Below are positions 34,922 through 43,444 of a DNA stretch of 64,000 nucleotides, one piece after another (positions within the stretch are counted from its first letter, which is position 1; the number at the start of each line of letters is the position of its first letter). The stretch is taken from positions 62,001 through 126,000 of the forward strand of contig NZ_NIVS01000007.1 in assembly GCF_002205165.1 (NCBI RefSeq). The letters are read 5' to 3'. The position numbers were made by a program, and so were the translations under genes. Source of the DNA: Stenotrophomonas maltophilia. GTDB taxonomy: Bacteria > Pseudomonadota > Gammaproteobacteria > Xanthomonadales > Xanthomonadaceae. The notes under the pieces are model-generated. The model was not told the DNA's origin and ran no database searches. It saw only the letters and a program-made list of their open reading frames with translations.

Positions 34922-36898
34922 TCATCCCCACACCGTCAGAACCACGTCCCCCGTGGCAGGGTTGCGCTCAACCCGGCGCACCAGGACAGGCTTGCCGTCT
35001 TCGAGCCCATACCGGCTATAGGTCAGCCGGCCAATCTGCCCAGGCAACGGCGCCAAGTCCTGATCGCCACGCACCGCGAGTTGGTAGAAGTAGCGCTCAA
35101 CCCGGTAGAGGCTGAGGATCCGATCAATCTCCACCTGCGCATCGGCGGCGTGCCAGAACAGGGAGATCACCGGATCGGCCGCCTCAGCCCGCTGGTAGTG
35201 AGCGTGCAGCGGGCCAGCCCCGTATACCTGCCCCCGATAGAGCCCGCTCAACTCATCCCGCCGTGCCTGCGGGACGTCTACTACATCGGTCACCATGTCC
35301 GAGGCTCCCAGCGCCTGTCCATTGGGGCGGTAGGCCATGCGGCGAGTCAGATTCGGTGCCTCATCCGGGACCATGATCAAATCGACAGCGAGATCAGCCT
35401 CGGACAGATCGAAGGCGAACTCTCCGATATGGGTCTCAGGCGCAGTCACGCGGACGAAGCGCAGCACGCCCGACGCGTCTTGGTAGGACCCGGCTCCGTA
35501 GCTGGGCAGAATCGCGTTCAGTACCGCGCGGCCAGTGATGGCAGCGCCAGCGTAGTAGCCGATACCCATGTAGCCTGTGGCTTGGTCGATCAGCACGCAG
35601 TCACTGGCTGACCAGGCCTCCTTGCCCAGCCGGGCCATTACGTCGCCCACCGCCTGTTCCAGTCGCGCCGGCATCATGGCGGCCCCGACGCTCGACGCAT
35701 CCACAACCACCGGCATCACCGGGGGCGACTTCAGCAGCAGCTGCTGCCCGTCCGGCGCCGCGCTGTAGGTGCCGGCTTCCATCAGATCGCCGCGGTCCAT
35801 CACCGCGTCCATGTAGACCCGGCTATCGGCAACGAACATCGACGTGGCGTCCGAGTTGCCCCCCATCGCTGGAATGCTGGCCACCGCGCCAATCACGACC
35901 GGCTGGGGCTTCCACGCGAGCGATGGAACGTTCGGCAGGAACACGCCCCGGTTGATCGTCTCGTCCAGGTAGTCGTGCGCGTCGCGCAGGTGCAGAGTCT
36001 TGGTGCCGTCGTCGTTGATTTCGATCTGCTCGATCGCGCACCGGAATGCCGGGACCGCATCGGCGCGCATTCCACTCTCGGCCGCCAGCAGGATCTGCAC
36101 CGACCTCCCGGACGCGCCGGTGCCTGCCAGAGCATCCAGCAGGCCGTCCGCGTCCGTTACAACGCACTCCGCGGCTGCGGCCTGCGACACCGGGTCACCG
36201 CCCCACGGCCAGAACGCCAGCTCCTGTATCAGGCTGACGCCATCTGACACCAACCCCTCGTAACGAGCGTTTGCGGGACTATCGCCCGGCGCAGACAGCC
36301 AGTCCACGTCGGCCAAGTGCGTTGAGGCGGTGGGACTGAGCGCAGGTGTGGGCAACCGCCAGCCGGATGCGGCCGCTTCGCTGCGCGGCCCCCACTGCCC
36401 CGCGTTGACCGCCAGGTACAGCCCGCCGGCCTTCGATGCGCCCAGCGAAGCGGCGAAGAACAGCGGGCCAGACAGCTGCAGCTCCCGCAGGTGGATCTGC
36501 ACACCGTTGAGGTAGAGCCGCAGTTGGCGCGGATTGGAGAACACCACCTGCAAGCCGACAATGTCGCCGTGGACCACTACTGGCAGGCCCGTTGCGATCG
36601 CGCCTCCGGCCTGAAGCAAGCGCCCCGCAGCGAGATCCCAGCCGATGCTGGCCAGGTCTGCCCCGAGCGCCTTGTTCAACGCTGCGGGGCCGGTGGCGAA
36701 GCCGACAAGGGCCGTCACGGCGTCGTCGCCCCACACGGCAAACTCCACGCCCACGGTGCCCGCGTCCAGGCTGAAGTCGGAGCGTGCATGGCTGGTCGGG
36801 GCGGTCGCGCCCGTAGTGGCGAGCGTGAGCCCGCCATCCCGCGCCGCGAGCAGGGGCCCGATGGGGTTGGCGGCGAAGCGCCCGAAAGTGTCGGTCAT
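34922..36898 (-). CDS. Large tail protein with lectin/SPRY-like N-terminus
   Basis: 658 residues. The first 190 resemble a concanavalin/SPRY-type fold (TVGVEFAVWGDD, VGLQVVFSNPRQLRLYLNGVQIH, GPLFFAASLGASKAGG). The remainder, with EQIEINDDGTKTLHLRDAHDYLDETINRG and GQIGRLTYSRYGLEDGKPVLVRRVERNPATGDV, looks like a tail hub or baseplate-type protein that joins the tape measure and the fibre. Function is inferred from position. Confidence 0.72.
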   Translation of the reverse strand: MTDTFGRFAANPIGPLLAARDGGLTLATTGATAPTSHARSDFSLDAGTVGVEFAVWGDDAVTALVGFATGPAALNKALGADLASIGWDLAAGRLLQAGGAIATGLPVVVHGDIVGLQVVFSNPRQLRLYLNGVQIHLRELQLSGPLFFAASLGASKAGGLYLAVNAGQWGPRSEAAASGWRLPTPALSPTASTHLADVDWLSAPGDSPANARYEGLVSDGVSLIQELAFWPWGGDPVSQAAAAECVVTDADGLLDALAGTGASGRSVQILLAAESGMRADAVPAFRCAIEQIEINDDGTKTLHLRDAHDYLDETINRGVFLPNVPSLAWKPQPVVIGAVASIPAMGGNSDATSMFVADSRVYMDAVMDRGDLMEAGTYSAAPDGQQLLLKSPPVMPVVVDASSVGAAMMPARLEQAVGDVMARLGKEAWSASDCVLIDQATGYMGIGYYAGAAITGRAVLNAILPSYGAGSYQDASGVLRFVRVTAPETHIGEFAFDLSEADLAVDLIMVPDEAPNLTRRMAYRPNGQALGASDMVTDVVDVPQARRDELSGLYRGQVYGAGPLHAHYQRAEAADPVISLFWHAADAQVEIDRILSLYRVERYFYQLAVRGDQDLAPLPGQIGRLTYSRYGLEDGKPVLVRRVERNPATGDVVLTVWG

Positions 36899-36900
36899 GG

Positions 36901-37571
36901 TTATCCCAGTCCATCGAACCAGTCTTGCGCCTCGTCATCATCGGAACGGGGCACGAGGGCGTCTTGGTAGTGCTGAAAGGAGCGCTTGGTGCCGCCCTGG
37001 CTGTGGGAGGCGGTGATGTACGCGAGGAAGGCAGCGGGCTTTTGGTGCAGGCTCACCGGATCGATGGGGTTCCGCTTGTGGAACTCCCACCATTCAAGGA
37101 ACTCACGGCGCGAGATGGTCGCCTGCAGTTCGGACACCGTGCGGTGCAGGTGCCAGGCGAGGACTTTCCAGAACCAGTCCTCGCCCCGCTGCCTTAGTCG
37201 TTTCCCGCGTCAGCCTGGGCTTTGGCAGCCTCTTCCCCGAACCCGGAGTGCTTCATGGCGACGCGCTGCAGCTCGGCGGCTACCAGCGGCTTCAGCTGCG
37301 CCGCCTGAACGGTCGTCATCACCGGCTTGCCGTCTTCGTCGCAGATGGTGGCGGCGATCAGCTTGGCGCGGTCTGCGTCCTGCCAGAGCTTGCGGAATTC
37401 GGCGTCTGGCAGTTCGCGGACGTAGAACTGGGCCTTGTCGCCGTTGGGCAGCGTGATCGTATCGGCGTGCACGTCCTTCGACGCGAACATGCCCAGGCTG
37501 GTGAATGCCTGCAGCACCGTCTGCGAGGGAGCGACGGTTTCAAGCGGGAGGGTTTCGTTGGTCTTGCTCAT
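36901..37571 (-). CDS. Tail assembly chaperone, long form made by -1 frameshift (gpGT-like)
   Basis: Made if ribosomes slip at the heptamer G-GGA-AAC (37200-37206) near the end of the short chaperone. Reading then continues in the -1 frame as RLRQRGEDWFWKVLAW and so on to the stop at 36901, for about 223 residues. The downstream frame has no ATG, only a GTG at 37137 without a ribosome site, so frameshifting is the likely route. In lambda the GT form brings tail tube protein to the tape measure. Position, heptamer and hairpin all fit. Confidence 0.85.
37156..37185 (-). promoter_or_regulatory. RNA hairpin downstream of the frameshift site
   Basis: A perfect 10-bp GC-rich stem (ggcgaggact / agtcctcgcc) with a 10-nt loop, starting 14 nt after the slippery heptamer. 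The spacer is longer than the usual 5-9 nt, so its effect on slippage is plausible but unproven. Confidence 0.7.
37194..37571 (-). CDS. Tail assembly chaperone, short form (gpG-like)
   Basis: 125 residues (MSKTNETLPLETVAPSQTVLQAFTSLGMF), acidic at the C-terminus, sitting between the tail tube and tape measure genes where all long-tailed phages have this gene. It ends ADAGND-stop; the frameshift heptamer covers the codons for G and N just before the stop. The short form is made in excess and coats the tape measure during tail assembly. Confidence 0.85.
   Translation of the reverse strand: MSKTNETLPLETVAPSQTVLQAFTSLGMFASKDVHADTITLPNGDKAQFYVRELPDAEFRKLWQDADRAKLIAATICDEDGKPVMTTVQAAQLKPLVAAELQRVAMKHSGFGEEAAKAQADAGND
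37200..37206 (-). promoter_or_regulatory. Programmed -1 frameshift heptamer GGGAAAC
   Basis: On the minus strand the zero-frame codons are GCG GGA AAC, that is X-XXY-YYZ. The zero frame meets TAA two codons later. The -1 frame is open for 99 more residues. The lambda G-T site is the closely similar GGGAAAG. Confidence 0.88.
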
Positions 37572-37654
37572 TGGCCGTTTCCTTGAATGGCGACAGGGCG
37601 CGCGGGCCGCGCACGGCTAACACGCGGAGGATCCGCGCGCCCCGTCAAAGAGAT

Positions 37655-37672
37655 GGCCCGCCGAAGCGGGCC
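37655..37672 (-). terminator. Hairpin between the tail tube and chaperone genes
   Basis: A 7-bp stem (ggcccgc / gcgggcc) with a 4-nt loop, 27 bp after the tail tube stop. The sequence following on the minus strand (ATCTCTTTG) is only weakly T-rich, so it may be an attenuator or a messenger-stabilising hairpin. Confidence 0.5.
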
Positions 37673-37698
37673 GAGAGTGGTGCAGCCGTTCCCGCCCG

Positions 37699-38178
37699 TT
37701 ACGGGCCGCCAGCAGGCCGGTGAGTGGTCACCGCGCCGGACCCGCGGATGGTGACCGTTGCCTTCCAGACGTCGTTGTCCTGGCTGCTCACCGCGAAGTT
37801 CTGCACGAACCCGTCGAACTGCTTGGACAGCACCGTGGTCGGCGGGGTGATCGTCCCGTCAACCGCCGCCGGCTTCGCGACACCCTCCGTTTCGGACAGC
37901 GGTGCGGTTACCAGCCAGTTCACGACGGCGCCCGTCTTGTGCAGGTCTTCCAGCTTCTCGTGGTCGACGCTGTCGTAGATGATTTCGATGCTGGTGCTGC
38001 CGGTCTGCTTTCGGCCAGCGACGAACTGATCCCAGTCGTCGTCGTAGTCGGAGATATCGATCTCCGACGCCTGGCCATCGGGGAAACCAACAGAACGCAG
38101 GCGGGTCACCTTGATGACTTCGGCCGCGCCGATGGCGACGAACAGCTGCGAGTGCTTCGACTTGATTACCTGTCCCAT
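37699..38178 (-). CDS. Major tail tube protein
   Basis: 159 residues (MGQVIKSKHSQLFVAIGAAEVIKVTRLRSVGFPDGQASEIDISDYDDD), acidic and beta-rich like lambda gpV-type tube proteins. It has SSQDNDVWKATVTIRGSG near the end. It polymerises around the tape measure to form the tail tube. It is flanked by hairpins on both sides, consistent with a highly expressed structural gene given its own stable transcript. Confidence 0.85.
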   Translation of the reverse strand: MGQVIKSKHSQLFVAIGAAEVIKVTRLRSVGFPDGQASEIDISDYDDDWDQFVAGRKQTGSTSIEIIYDSVDHEKLEDLHKTGAVVNWLVTAPLSETEGVAKPAAVDGTITPPTTVLSKQFDGFVQNFAVSSQDNDVWKATVTIRGSGAVTTHRPAGGP

Positions 38179-38213
38179 AGGGATTTCCTTGTGTTGCGCC
38201 CGTCGCCGGGCAT

Positions 38214-38234
38214 AAAAAAAGCCCCTTGCGGGGC
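38214..38234 (-). terminator. Terminator-like hairpin ahead of the tail tube gene
   Basis: A 5-bp GC stem (gcccc / ggggc) with a TTGC loop, followed on the minus strand by seven T. It lies between the DUF3168-like gene and the tail tube gene. Confidence 0.7.
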
Positions 38235-38256
38235 CGGTGAGTTGCCGTTGTGTGGA

Positions 38257-38625
38257 TCAGCGCAGCTGCAGGAGCCGTGCGTCGAATGAAATTCCCATCG
38301 CATCCGTGCCGTCGCCGTCGGGCGTCGGGTTGTACGACTCGATGCTGCCCACGCGCTCGACCACATCACGGATGGCCACCGCGGCGCCGTTGGCTTGGGT
38401 CAGGCTGTCGCCCCATACGGTCAAGCGAACCCTCCACCCATCTGCAGGCGGTGGCTCGGACAGCATCGCCGTAGGCGACCCGCCGACGACCTCCCACGTC
38501 GCGTATGGGAGTGCGGTGTCCTGCGGTGCAGTGCCCGGCCAGACCCTGATGGGGTCGCCCAGCACTTGCCGGACACCCGCGTCGCCCTGCAACAGAGATT
38601 GGATCAAGGGGACCATCATCTCCAA
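38257..38625 (-). CDS. Tail completion protein, DUF3168 family
   Basis: 122 residues (MVPLIQSLLQGDAGVRQVLGDPIRVWPGTAPQDTALPYATWEVVGG), a DUF3168 pattern. WRVRLTVWGDSLTQANGAAVAIRDVVE follows. These proteins cap the tail at its head-proximal end, the role of lambda gpU-like proteins. Its start overlaps the stop of the gp10-like gene by 10 bp. Confidence 0.85.
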   Translation of the reverse strand: MEMMVPLIQSLLQGDAGVRQVLGDPIRVWPGTAPQDTALPYATWEVVGGSPTAMLSEPPPADGWRVRLTVWGDSLTQANGAAVAIRDVVERVGSIESYNPTPDGDGTDAMGISFDARLLQLR

Positions 38626-39119
38626 CCCTCCTTTCTCATCTGACTGTTGAGTGCGCTCCAGGTCTCATCGATGATCACCTGCGCCGCCTCCGGTCCCTTC
38701 GCTTCACCCGCGGGCGTCAGGAACGGCTGGGCCCTCAGCTTCTTGGTGCCGAACTCGAGGAACCGCCAGTAGTAGGCCCAGCCACGATCGACATACGACT
38801 TGCCAGCGCGACCACGTCTCTGATTGCGCTTGGTGTTGGCGTACTTCCGACGTCGGCCCGATTTGACCCCCACGGTGAAGTACTCGCCGCCTTTCCCGAC
38901 GCCGGCGCGCGTCCTGTTGCGAGCGTTGGCTCGGCGCGTGACGATTTGGCTTGCCATGAGTCCGGATGCCTTCGGCGCCCTACGCCTCGCGTCGTCCCGG
39001 ATCACGTTGCCGCCCTTGCGCATACCGGTCTGTACCGCCCTTCCCTGCACGGCCTTGGGAGCCTCTCGCAGCGAGCGCAGCAGGCCGTCCAGACCTTGAA
39101 TGGATACCTGCTCAGCCAT
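38616..39119 (-). CDS. HK97 gp10-like head-tail protein
   Basis: 167 residues (IQGLDGLLRSLREAPKAVQGRAVQTGMRKGGNVIRDDARRRAPKASG). The L-x-x-L-...-A...-AL...GA-x-x-v start and the RAQPFLTPAGE block near the C-terminus are characteristic of the HK97 gp10 family. It acts in neck or tail joining. It overlaps genes on both sides by a few bases, in line with a tightly packed operon. Confidence 0.88.
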   Translation of the reverse strand: MAEQVSIQGLDGLLRSLREAPKAVQGRAVQTGMRKGGNVIRDDARRRAPKASGLMASQIVTRRANARNRTRAGVGKGGEYFTVGVKSGRRRKYANTKRNQRRGRAGKSYVDRGWAYYWRFLEFGTKKLRAQPFLTPAGEAKGPEAAQVIIDETWSALNSQMRKEGWR

Positions 39120-39447
39120 CGCTCAACCCCGCTACGGAGATCACCGCCGTCTCGCTCCCATCGTTGCTGGTGCCGATGCTCTTGATGGCGTATGCCTTGC
39201 CTCTCGCAACAATGCGCCAGGTCGGATCAACCTGGCGCGGAAGCATGTCCCAGCGGACTTGCTCGCGATATCGCTCGGCCCCCGCTGCAACCGCCTCGGC
39301 AGTCGCACTGAGCTGGTTCGTCTTCTTTGCCCACGCCTCTGCAACGAACTGCCAACCCTTTTTGGATGGCCCGCCGAGCGGATCCCGGATATCGACGGGC
39401 CGCTCGAAGCGGATGAGGTGGCGGCGTTGTCCTGCTGGAGTAGCCAT
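39112..39447 (-). CDS. Head closure / head-tail adaptor protein
   Basis: 111 residues (MATPAGQRRHLIRFERPVDIRDPLGGPSKKGWQFVAEAWAKKTN), the typical opening of head-tail adaptors of the SPP1 gp16 type. MLPRQVDPTWRIVARGKAYAIKSI is the second conserved block. It plugs the portal channel after DNA packaging. It overlaps the gp10-like gene by 8 bp and the connector gene by 1 bp. Confidence 0.87.
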   Translation of the reverse strand: MATPAGQRRHLIRFERPVDIRDPLGGPSKKGWQFVAEAWAKKTNQLSATAEAVAAGAERYREQVRWDMLPRQVDPTWRIVARGKAYAIKSIGTSNDGSETAVISVAGLSDG

Positions 39448-39749
39448 CAGAACCGTTTCCTATACCAAAGAAGCCTGGACACGCCCAAGGCAATCTCCGA
39501 GCTCACCTCGCCCAGGGCACTGCGGTTTTCGGCCCAGCTGCCGACCAACAGCAGCACTGCCTGGCGAACGTCAGCCGTCAGTGCCATCTCATCCTCGCTG
39601 GACGGCTCACCCTCAACCAAGGTGCGATCACAGTGCATCTGCACGTGGGCGAGCGCGGCATCGACATAGGACTGCAACAGATGGTCGCTGACCTCATCGA
39701 CGATGCGGCACTGCTCCCGCACCAAAGCAAGATCGAGGGCGGCGACCAT
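39447..39749 (-). CDS. Head-tail connector protein (gp6-like)
   Basis: 100 residues, helical (LVREQCRIVDEVSDHLLQSYVDAALAHVQMHCDRTL, MALTADVRQAVLLLVGSWAENRSA), the pattern of the HK97 gp6 connector family. It forms a ring under the portal. It sits between the 173-residue hypothetical and the head closure gene. Confidence 0.85.
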   Translation of the reverse strand: MVAALDLALVREQCRIVDEVSDHLLQSYVDAALAHVQMHCDRTLVEGEPSSEDEMALTADVRQAVLLLVGSWAENRSALGEVSSEIALGVSRLLWYRKRF

Positions 39750-40270
39750 TACTCCACCTTCGCGCCCTGAGCGCTCTTCAGGGCTTCGGCCAGCTTGGCG
39801 ACACCCCAGCGACGATCGAAGACGGCACCGGCCGCTTCCAGCTCGGCGACCAGCGCGGCCTTCTCGGCGTCGGAACCCAGTTCGGCCGCTGCGGTGGGTG
39901 CCACTGTCGCCGGCGCGGTCGGTGCTGCATCGATGGGCGCCGCCTCGCCAGAGACAGGGGGAGCATCGGCTCCACTTTCCTCAGCACTGCCGGTCGACGG
40001 CCCGACCACCTTGATATCCGCCGGCGCTGGCTGGAGCGTCACGACGGGGCCGGGCTGGCTCGGGGAAGGTGCAGCGGCGGGTTTCGTGGCGGCAGGCGCC
40101 GCCCCATCGAACTGCTGCACCAGGCCCTTCCCGATCAGGGTGTATGCGTATTCGTCTTCGACGTTCTCGAATACCTGGCCGGCGCGCGTGGGCGAACGCG
40201 AGTCGCCGTTCGTGTCGGGGCCCAGCTTCTCCACGTCGCCGCAGAAGCCCCAAAGGACTTTGATCTTCAT
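39749..40270 (-). CDS. Hypothetical phage protein with HeH/LEM-like C-terminus
   Basis: 173 residues. A small N-terminal domain (KIKVLWGFCGDVEKLG, VFENVEDEYAYTLIGKGLVQQF) is joined by a long Ala/Pro linker to a 35-residue tail, AALVAELEAAGAVFDRRWGVAKLAEALKSA. That tail looks like the HeH/LEM helix-extended-helix motif found in head-operon proteins of other phages. It lies between capsid and connector. Possibly a capsid decoration or accessory protein. Confidence 0.65.
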   Translation of the reverse strand: MKIKVLWGFCGDVEKLGPDTNGDSRSPTRAGQVFENVEDEYAYTLIGKGLVQQFDGAAPAATKPAAAPSPSQPGPVVTLQPAPADIKVVGPSTGSAEESGADAPPVSGEAAPIDAAPTAPATVAPTAAAELGSDAEKAALVAELEAAGAVFDRRWGVAKLAEALKSAQGAKVE

Positions 40271-40336
40271 CTGTATGGATCTCCGGAAGGTGGTGCGGCC
40301 GCATGAGCGGCCGTCACCACGGGAAAGGCGGATGGG

Positions 40337-41545
40337 TCAGGCGGTGGGCTTGAAACGGCCCTTCACGAACGCCTCGCGGCGACGCTTGGCCAGACCCAGG
40401 CGCTCTTCGACCAGCAACACGCGCTGGTTCTTCACGAAGTCGTCGTTGATCATGCCGACCTTGAACAGGAAGTTCATGCGGTCATAGATCGTCGCGCCGC
40501 GCTGGAAGTTGGCCACCAGGAACTCGCCACCGGTGGTGGTGCCGTCACCTTCGTCCATGCTGTCCGAGGCAACCACCGGCCGGCCCCAAAGGATCGGGGT
40601 AACGAAACCCTGCAGGTTGGCGAACAGATAGCGGTTCTGGCTGTCCTTCTCCAGCTCGATGTTCATCCAGTCCAGCTCGGTCATCACCGTCGCGTCGGCC
40701 GACAGCTTGGACTGCTTGCGGACCTGGTAGATGGCGCGCCGCACGGTGTCGATGGAGGTATCGCTGGCCTTGGACAGGTCATCATCGAACACGAAGGCGT
40801 CGGTCATCAGGCCCGGCAGGTTGTTGCCCAGGCCGTCGCCCTTGAGGATCTGCGCTTCCTCTTCCAGCTTGAGGTCGTAGCGCAGCAGCTGCTGCAGGTA
40901 GCCGTACATCTGCGGCACGTCGTCCAGGGTTTCATCGGTCACCGGAATCCAGACGGCCAGCTTCTTGACCAGGTCGGTCTTCTGCTCGAACGTGACGTTG
41001 CTCTGCGGCTTGGCACCGCCCTCGGCCACCGGACCCGCACCGCGGGTGTGCAGCAGCTCGCGGAAGTAGGTGTAGCTCTGCCCGGTGACGGAGATCGACG
41101 GGATCAGGTCGCGGATACGCAGTTCCTGGCGCATGCCCGGCTGAATGGTCGGGTCGAAGTTGGGCACGACGATGCCGGCGCTGGTGACGGCCTTGGTCTC
41201 CATCGCGGCCAGCTCTTCCTTCTTGACTTCGATCTCGGCCGAGCCCTTCTCGCGGCTCAGCAGCGACTTGTACTCGCCGTTGTCCTTGATGAAGTCGATG
41301 AAGCCCTTCTTCTGGCCCGGCTGGTTGCCCAGCGCGACGCCCTTCTCTTCCAGCTTGAGCACCTTGTCCACCACCTTCTGGATCTCGTCGGTGGCGGTCT
41401 GAATCTGGCTCTTGAGTTCGTTGGTGACCTTGTTGCCCTTCTCGATCTCGGTCGAGGCGCTGTCGTACTTCTTCTGCAGGCCCGCGAAGCCTTCCTTCAG
41501 CTGCTTTTCCAGGCCTTCGCGGATATCGGTGATGTTGTCGCTCAT
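40337..41545 (-). CDS. Major capsid protein, HK97 fold
   Basis: 402 residues. An N-terminal coiled coil (about 1-75, REGLEKQLKEGFAGLQKKYDSASTEIEKG) acts as the scaffold or delta domain, to be removed by the protease. The core starts around AMETKAVTSAGIVVPNF, with ELRIRDLIPSISVTGQSYTYFREL typical of HK97 capsids, and ends in VEERLGLAKRRREAFVKGRF. It assembles into the icosahedral head. It is translated with a 4-bp overlap after the protease gene. Confidence 0.93.
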   Translation of the reverse strand: MSDNITDIREGLEKQLKEGFAGLQKKYDSASTEIEKGNKVTNELKSQIQTATDEIQKVVDKVLKLEEKGVALGNQPGQKKGFIDFIKDNGEYKSLLSREKGSAEIEVKKEELAAMETKAVTSAGIVVPNFDPTIQPGMRQELRIRDLIPSISVTGQSYTYFRELLHTRGAGPVAEGGAKPQSNVTFEQKTDLVKKLAVWIPVTDETLDDVPQMYGYLQQLLRYDLKLEEEAQILKGDGLGNNLPGLMTDAFVFDDDLSKASDTSIDTVRRAIYQVRKQSKLSADATVMTELDWMNIELEKDSQNRYLFANLQGFVTPILWGRPVVASDSMDEGDGTTTGGEFLVANFQRGATIYDRMNFLFKVGMINDDFVKNQRVLLVEERLGLAKRRREAFVKGRFKPTA

Positions 41546-42189
41546 GCGTGCATTCCCTCAAAAATGGATTGAATAGATGTGCCGAGGTGCTTCAGCTCTT
41601 TCACGGTCTCCGTGTCCGCCATGCCACCGTCTCGGTGGATCGCAGGAAAGCCGAGCGAGGCGACGGCAGCCGCCTCCTTTTGAGACAGGCCCATGCGTTC
41701 GCGCAGGGCACATTCGAAAGCGCGCAGGTCCGACTTCACACTGAGAACCTGCGCCTCCGGATTCATGCCGAAGGGGACGATCGACGCCTCCCACAGCTCG
41801 GCGCGCTTGATGACGCGGACGCGGCGCCCATCGCGGGTCTCCATCGCGTCCTCGATGGGGTTGTAGCCAACCGACATCTCATCGAGCGTGCCGGCCTTCA
41901 TCAGCTCGTAGGCGTCCTTGGCGTAGCTGACGTTGAGGTTGACCTTGCCCTTTAGCAGCAGGCCGTTGCCGTCCTGCTTGAACGCGGCGTCGCCGATCAG
42001 CCGCGTCAAGTTGTGGTACAGCGCCAGACGTAACCGACCAGTGCGCGTGGTCTTCACTGTGGTGAAGGCCCCGGGGACGATTACGTCGCCGCCCAGGTCG
42101 ATGTTGTCGAATACCGAGGCGTATCCCTCGAAGTTGCCCGAATCGTCAGCGGACTTGACCTCGAAGGGGCAGGCGAAGGTGTTAAGCAT
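41542..42189 (-). CDS. Prohead protease, HK97 family (U35)
   Basis: 215 residues from the ATG at 42189 (MLNTFACPFEVKSADDSGNFEGYASVFDNIDLGGDVIVPGAF). The catalytic histidine H59 (RLALYHNLTRLIG) and serine S106 (LDEMSVGYNP) are in place. It cuts the capsid delta domain during maturation. The tail past about 160 is helical. It overlaps the portal stop by 8 bp and the capsid start by 4 bp. Confidence 0.92.
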   Translation of the reverse strand: MLNTFACPFEVKSADDSGNFEGYASVFDNIDLGGDVIVPGAFTTVKTTRTGRLRLALYHNLTRLIGDAAFKQDGNGLLLKGKVNLNVSYAKDAYELMKAGTLDEMSVGYNPIEDAMETRDGRRVRVIKRAELWEASIVPFGMNPEAQVLSVKSDLRAFECALRERMGLSQKEAAAVASLGFPAIHRDGGMADTETVKELKHLGTSIQSIFEGMHA

Positions 42190-43444
42190 TTGCCGGATCT
42201 CCCGTGCTGTTGTCGTCCCCGATCGAGTCGGGCTTGTTGCTCGTCCATCGGGTGACCTGGTTGTATTGGTCACCGTCCAACACGGGCAGGTTTTCCTTCA
42301 CCCGGACCTCGTTGATGGTCATCCAGCCGGAGCCACCGGAGCCGCCCAGTGCGGTCTTGAAGTAGTTGCCTCGCGCGGTGCTGTCGGCCCGCAGCAGCCC
42401 CTCCACCACTGCCTCGATGAACATGCTGCTGTCGCCAAAGAGCTTGTCGTTGAGCTCGCTCTCGATGGCGTCCAGGTATGGCTTCAGGCCAAAGGTCACA
42501 AACCCACTGGTCTGCTGCTCGAGGTTCGACCCAAGCACGGACGTGGAGCGCGCCCTATTCGTGAGGTACAGCGGGACGCCCCAGATTCCGGCCAGCGCCT
42601 CTTCCTGGAACTGCTGCGACTCGATGAACTGGCTGTCTTTCTGCGTCATACCGGCCGGCGTGATCGTCGGCCCGCCCTGCAGGATCGCCATCTTTCCCAG
42701 GTCGTCTACGTCGCCTTGGCGAATGTCCGGCAGCTTGGCCTTGATTTGAGCCTGCTGTTCCTTGGTCAGGAAGCCCGGGTAGATGATGTAGCCACCGGTG
42801 AAGCCACCTTTCCGCATGAAGCGTGCAGACCAATCCTGCGCCGCACGCGCGAGCCCGATCGATTCGGCCTGGTACTCGATCGGCGACAGCCCCACGATGC
42901 CGTCCGTGCTGAACAGCTTGAAGTGCAGCATGTTGGCCGGGGACACCGGGGCTTCTTTTCCACCGATGTTCGCCCAGTAGAGCAAGCCGTCGTCAGCATC
43001 GATTCGGACGTTGTCCGCCGAGACCGGAATCAGTCCGATCCACTCACCGTCGTCGCTGCGCTGGATGATGGCAAAGGCATTACCGCGCAGCCCCATGTTC
43101 ACGACGATGGCTTTGATCAGGTCCAGCCATTTGACGTAGGGATTGGGCTTGGCCAGCAGCCGCAAAAGCCTGCGCCGCTGCGGGCTGCTGCCCTTGACCA
43201 GGGAACGCACACCGCCCACATCCTCGTAGAGCTTCCAAGGCAGGCCGGAGGCAGACTCGCTCAGCACCTTCAGACACGCCCAGACGATGCTTACCGTCAG
43301 CGCTGTCTTGGGGGTCACGCGCACACCGGCCTTGGTGCCTTTTCCACCCACCGACAGGTCGACCTCCACATAATTCCCGGTTGCAGGGTCGTCGTAGCCG
43401 AAGAACCGCCAGCTCATCGGGTTGTACCAGCGAAAATTTGTCAT
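42182..43444 (-). CDS. Phage portal protein, HK97 family
   Basis: 420 residues. GKGTKAGVRVTPKTALTVSIVWACLKVLSESASGLPWKLYED is the HK97-portal opening, with LLRLLAKPNPYVKWLDLIKAIVVNMGLRGNAFAIIQR and a later IWGVPLYLTNRARSTSVLGSNLEQQ stem region. It forms the dodecameric DNA gate at one capsid vertex. It overlaps the terminase stop by 4 bp. Confidence 0.93.
   Translation of the reverse strand: MTNFRWYNPMSWRFFGYDDPATGNYVEVDLSVGGKGTKAGVRVTPKTALTVSIVWACLKVLSESASGLPWKLYEDVGGVRSLVKGSSPQRRRLLRLLAKPNPYVKWLDLIKAIVVNMGLRGNAFAIIQRSDDGEWIGLIPVSADNVRIDADDGLLYWANIGGKEAPVSPANMLHFKLFSTDGIVGLSPIEYQAESIGLARAAQDWSARFMRKGGFTGGYIIYPGFLTKEQQAQIKAKLPDIRQGDVDDLGKMAILQGGPTITPAGMTQKDSQFIESQQFQEEALAGIWGVPLYLTNRARSTSVLGSNLEQQTSGFVTFGLKPYLDAIESELNDKLFGDSSMFIEAVVEGLLRADSTARGNYFKTALGGSGGSGWMTINEVRVKENLPVLDGDQYNQVTRWTSNKPDSIGDDNSTGDPANA

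Noticed and set aside
36901-37137. Separate 78-residue gene starting at the GTG at 37137
   Set aside because: No ribosome site and no ATG; the frame is open upstream to the slippery heptamer, so it is better read as the frameshift extension.
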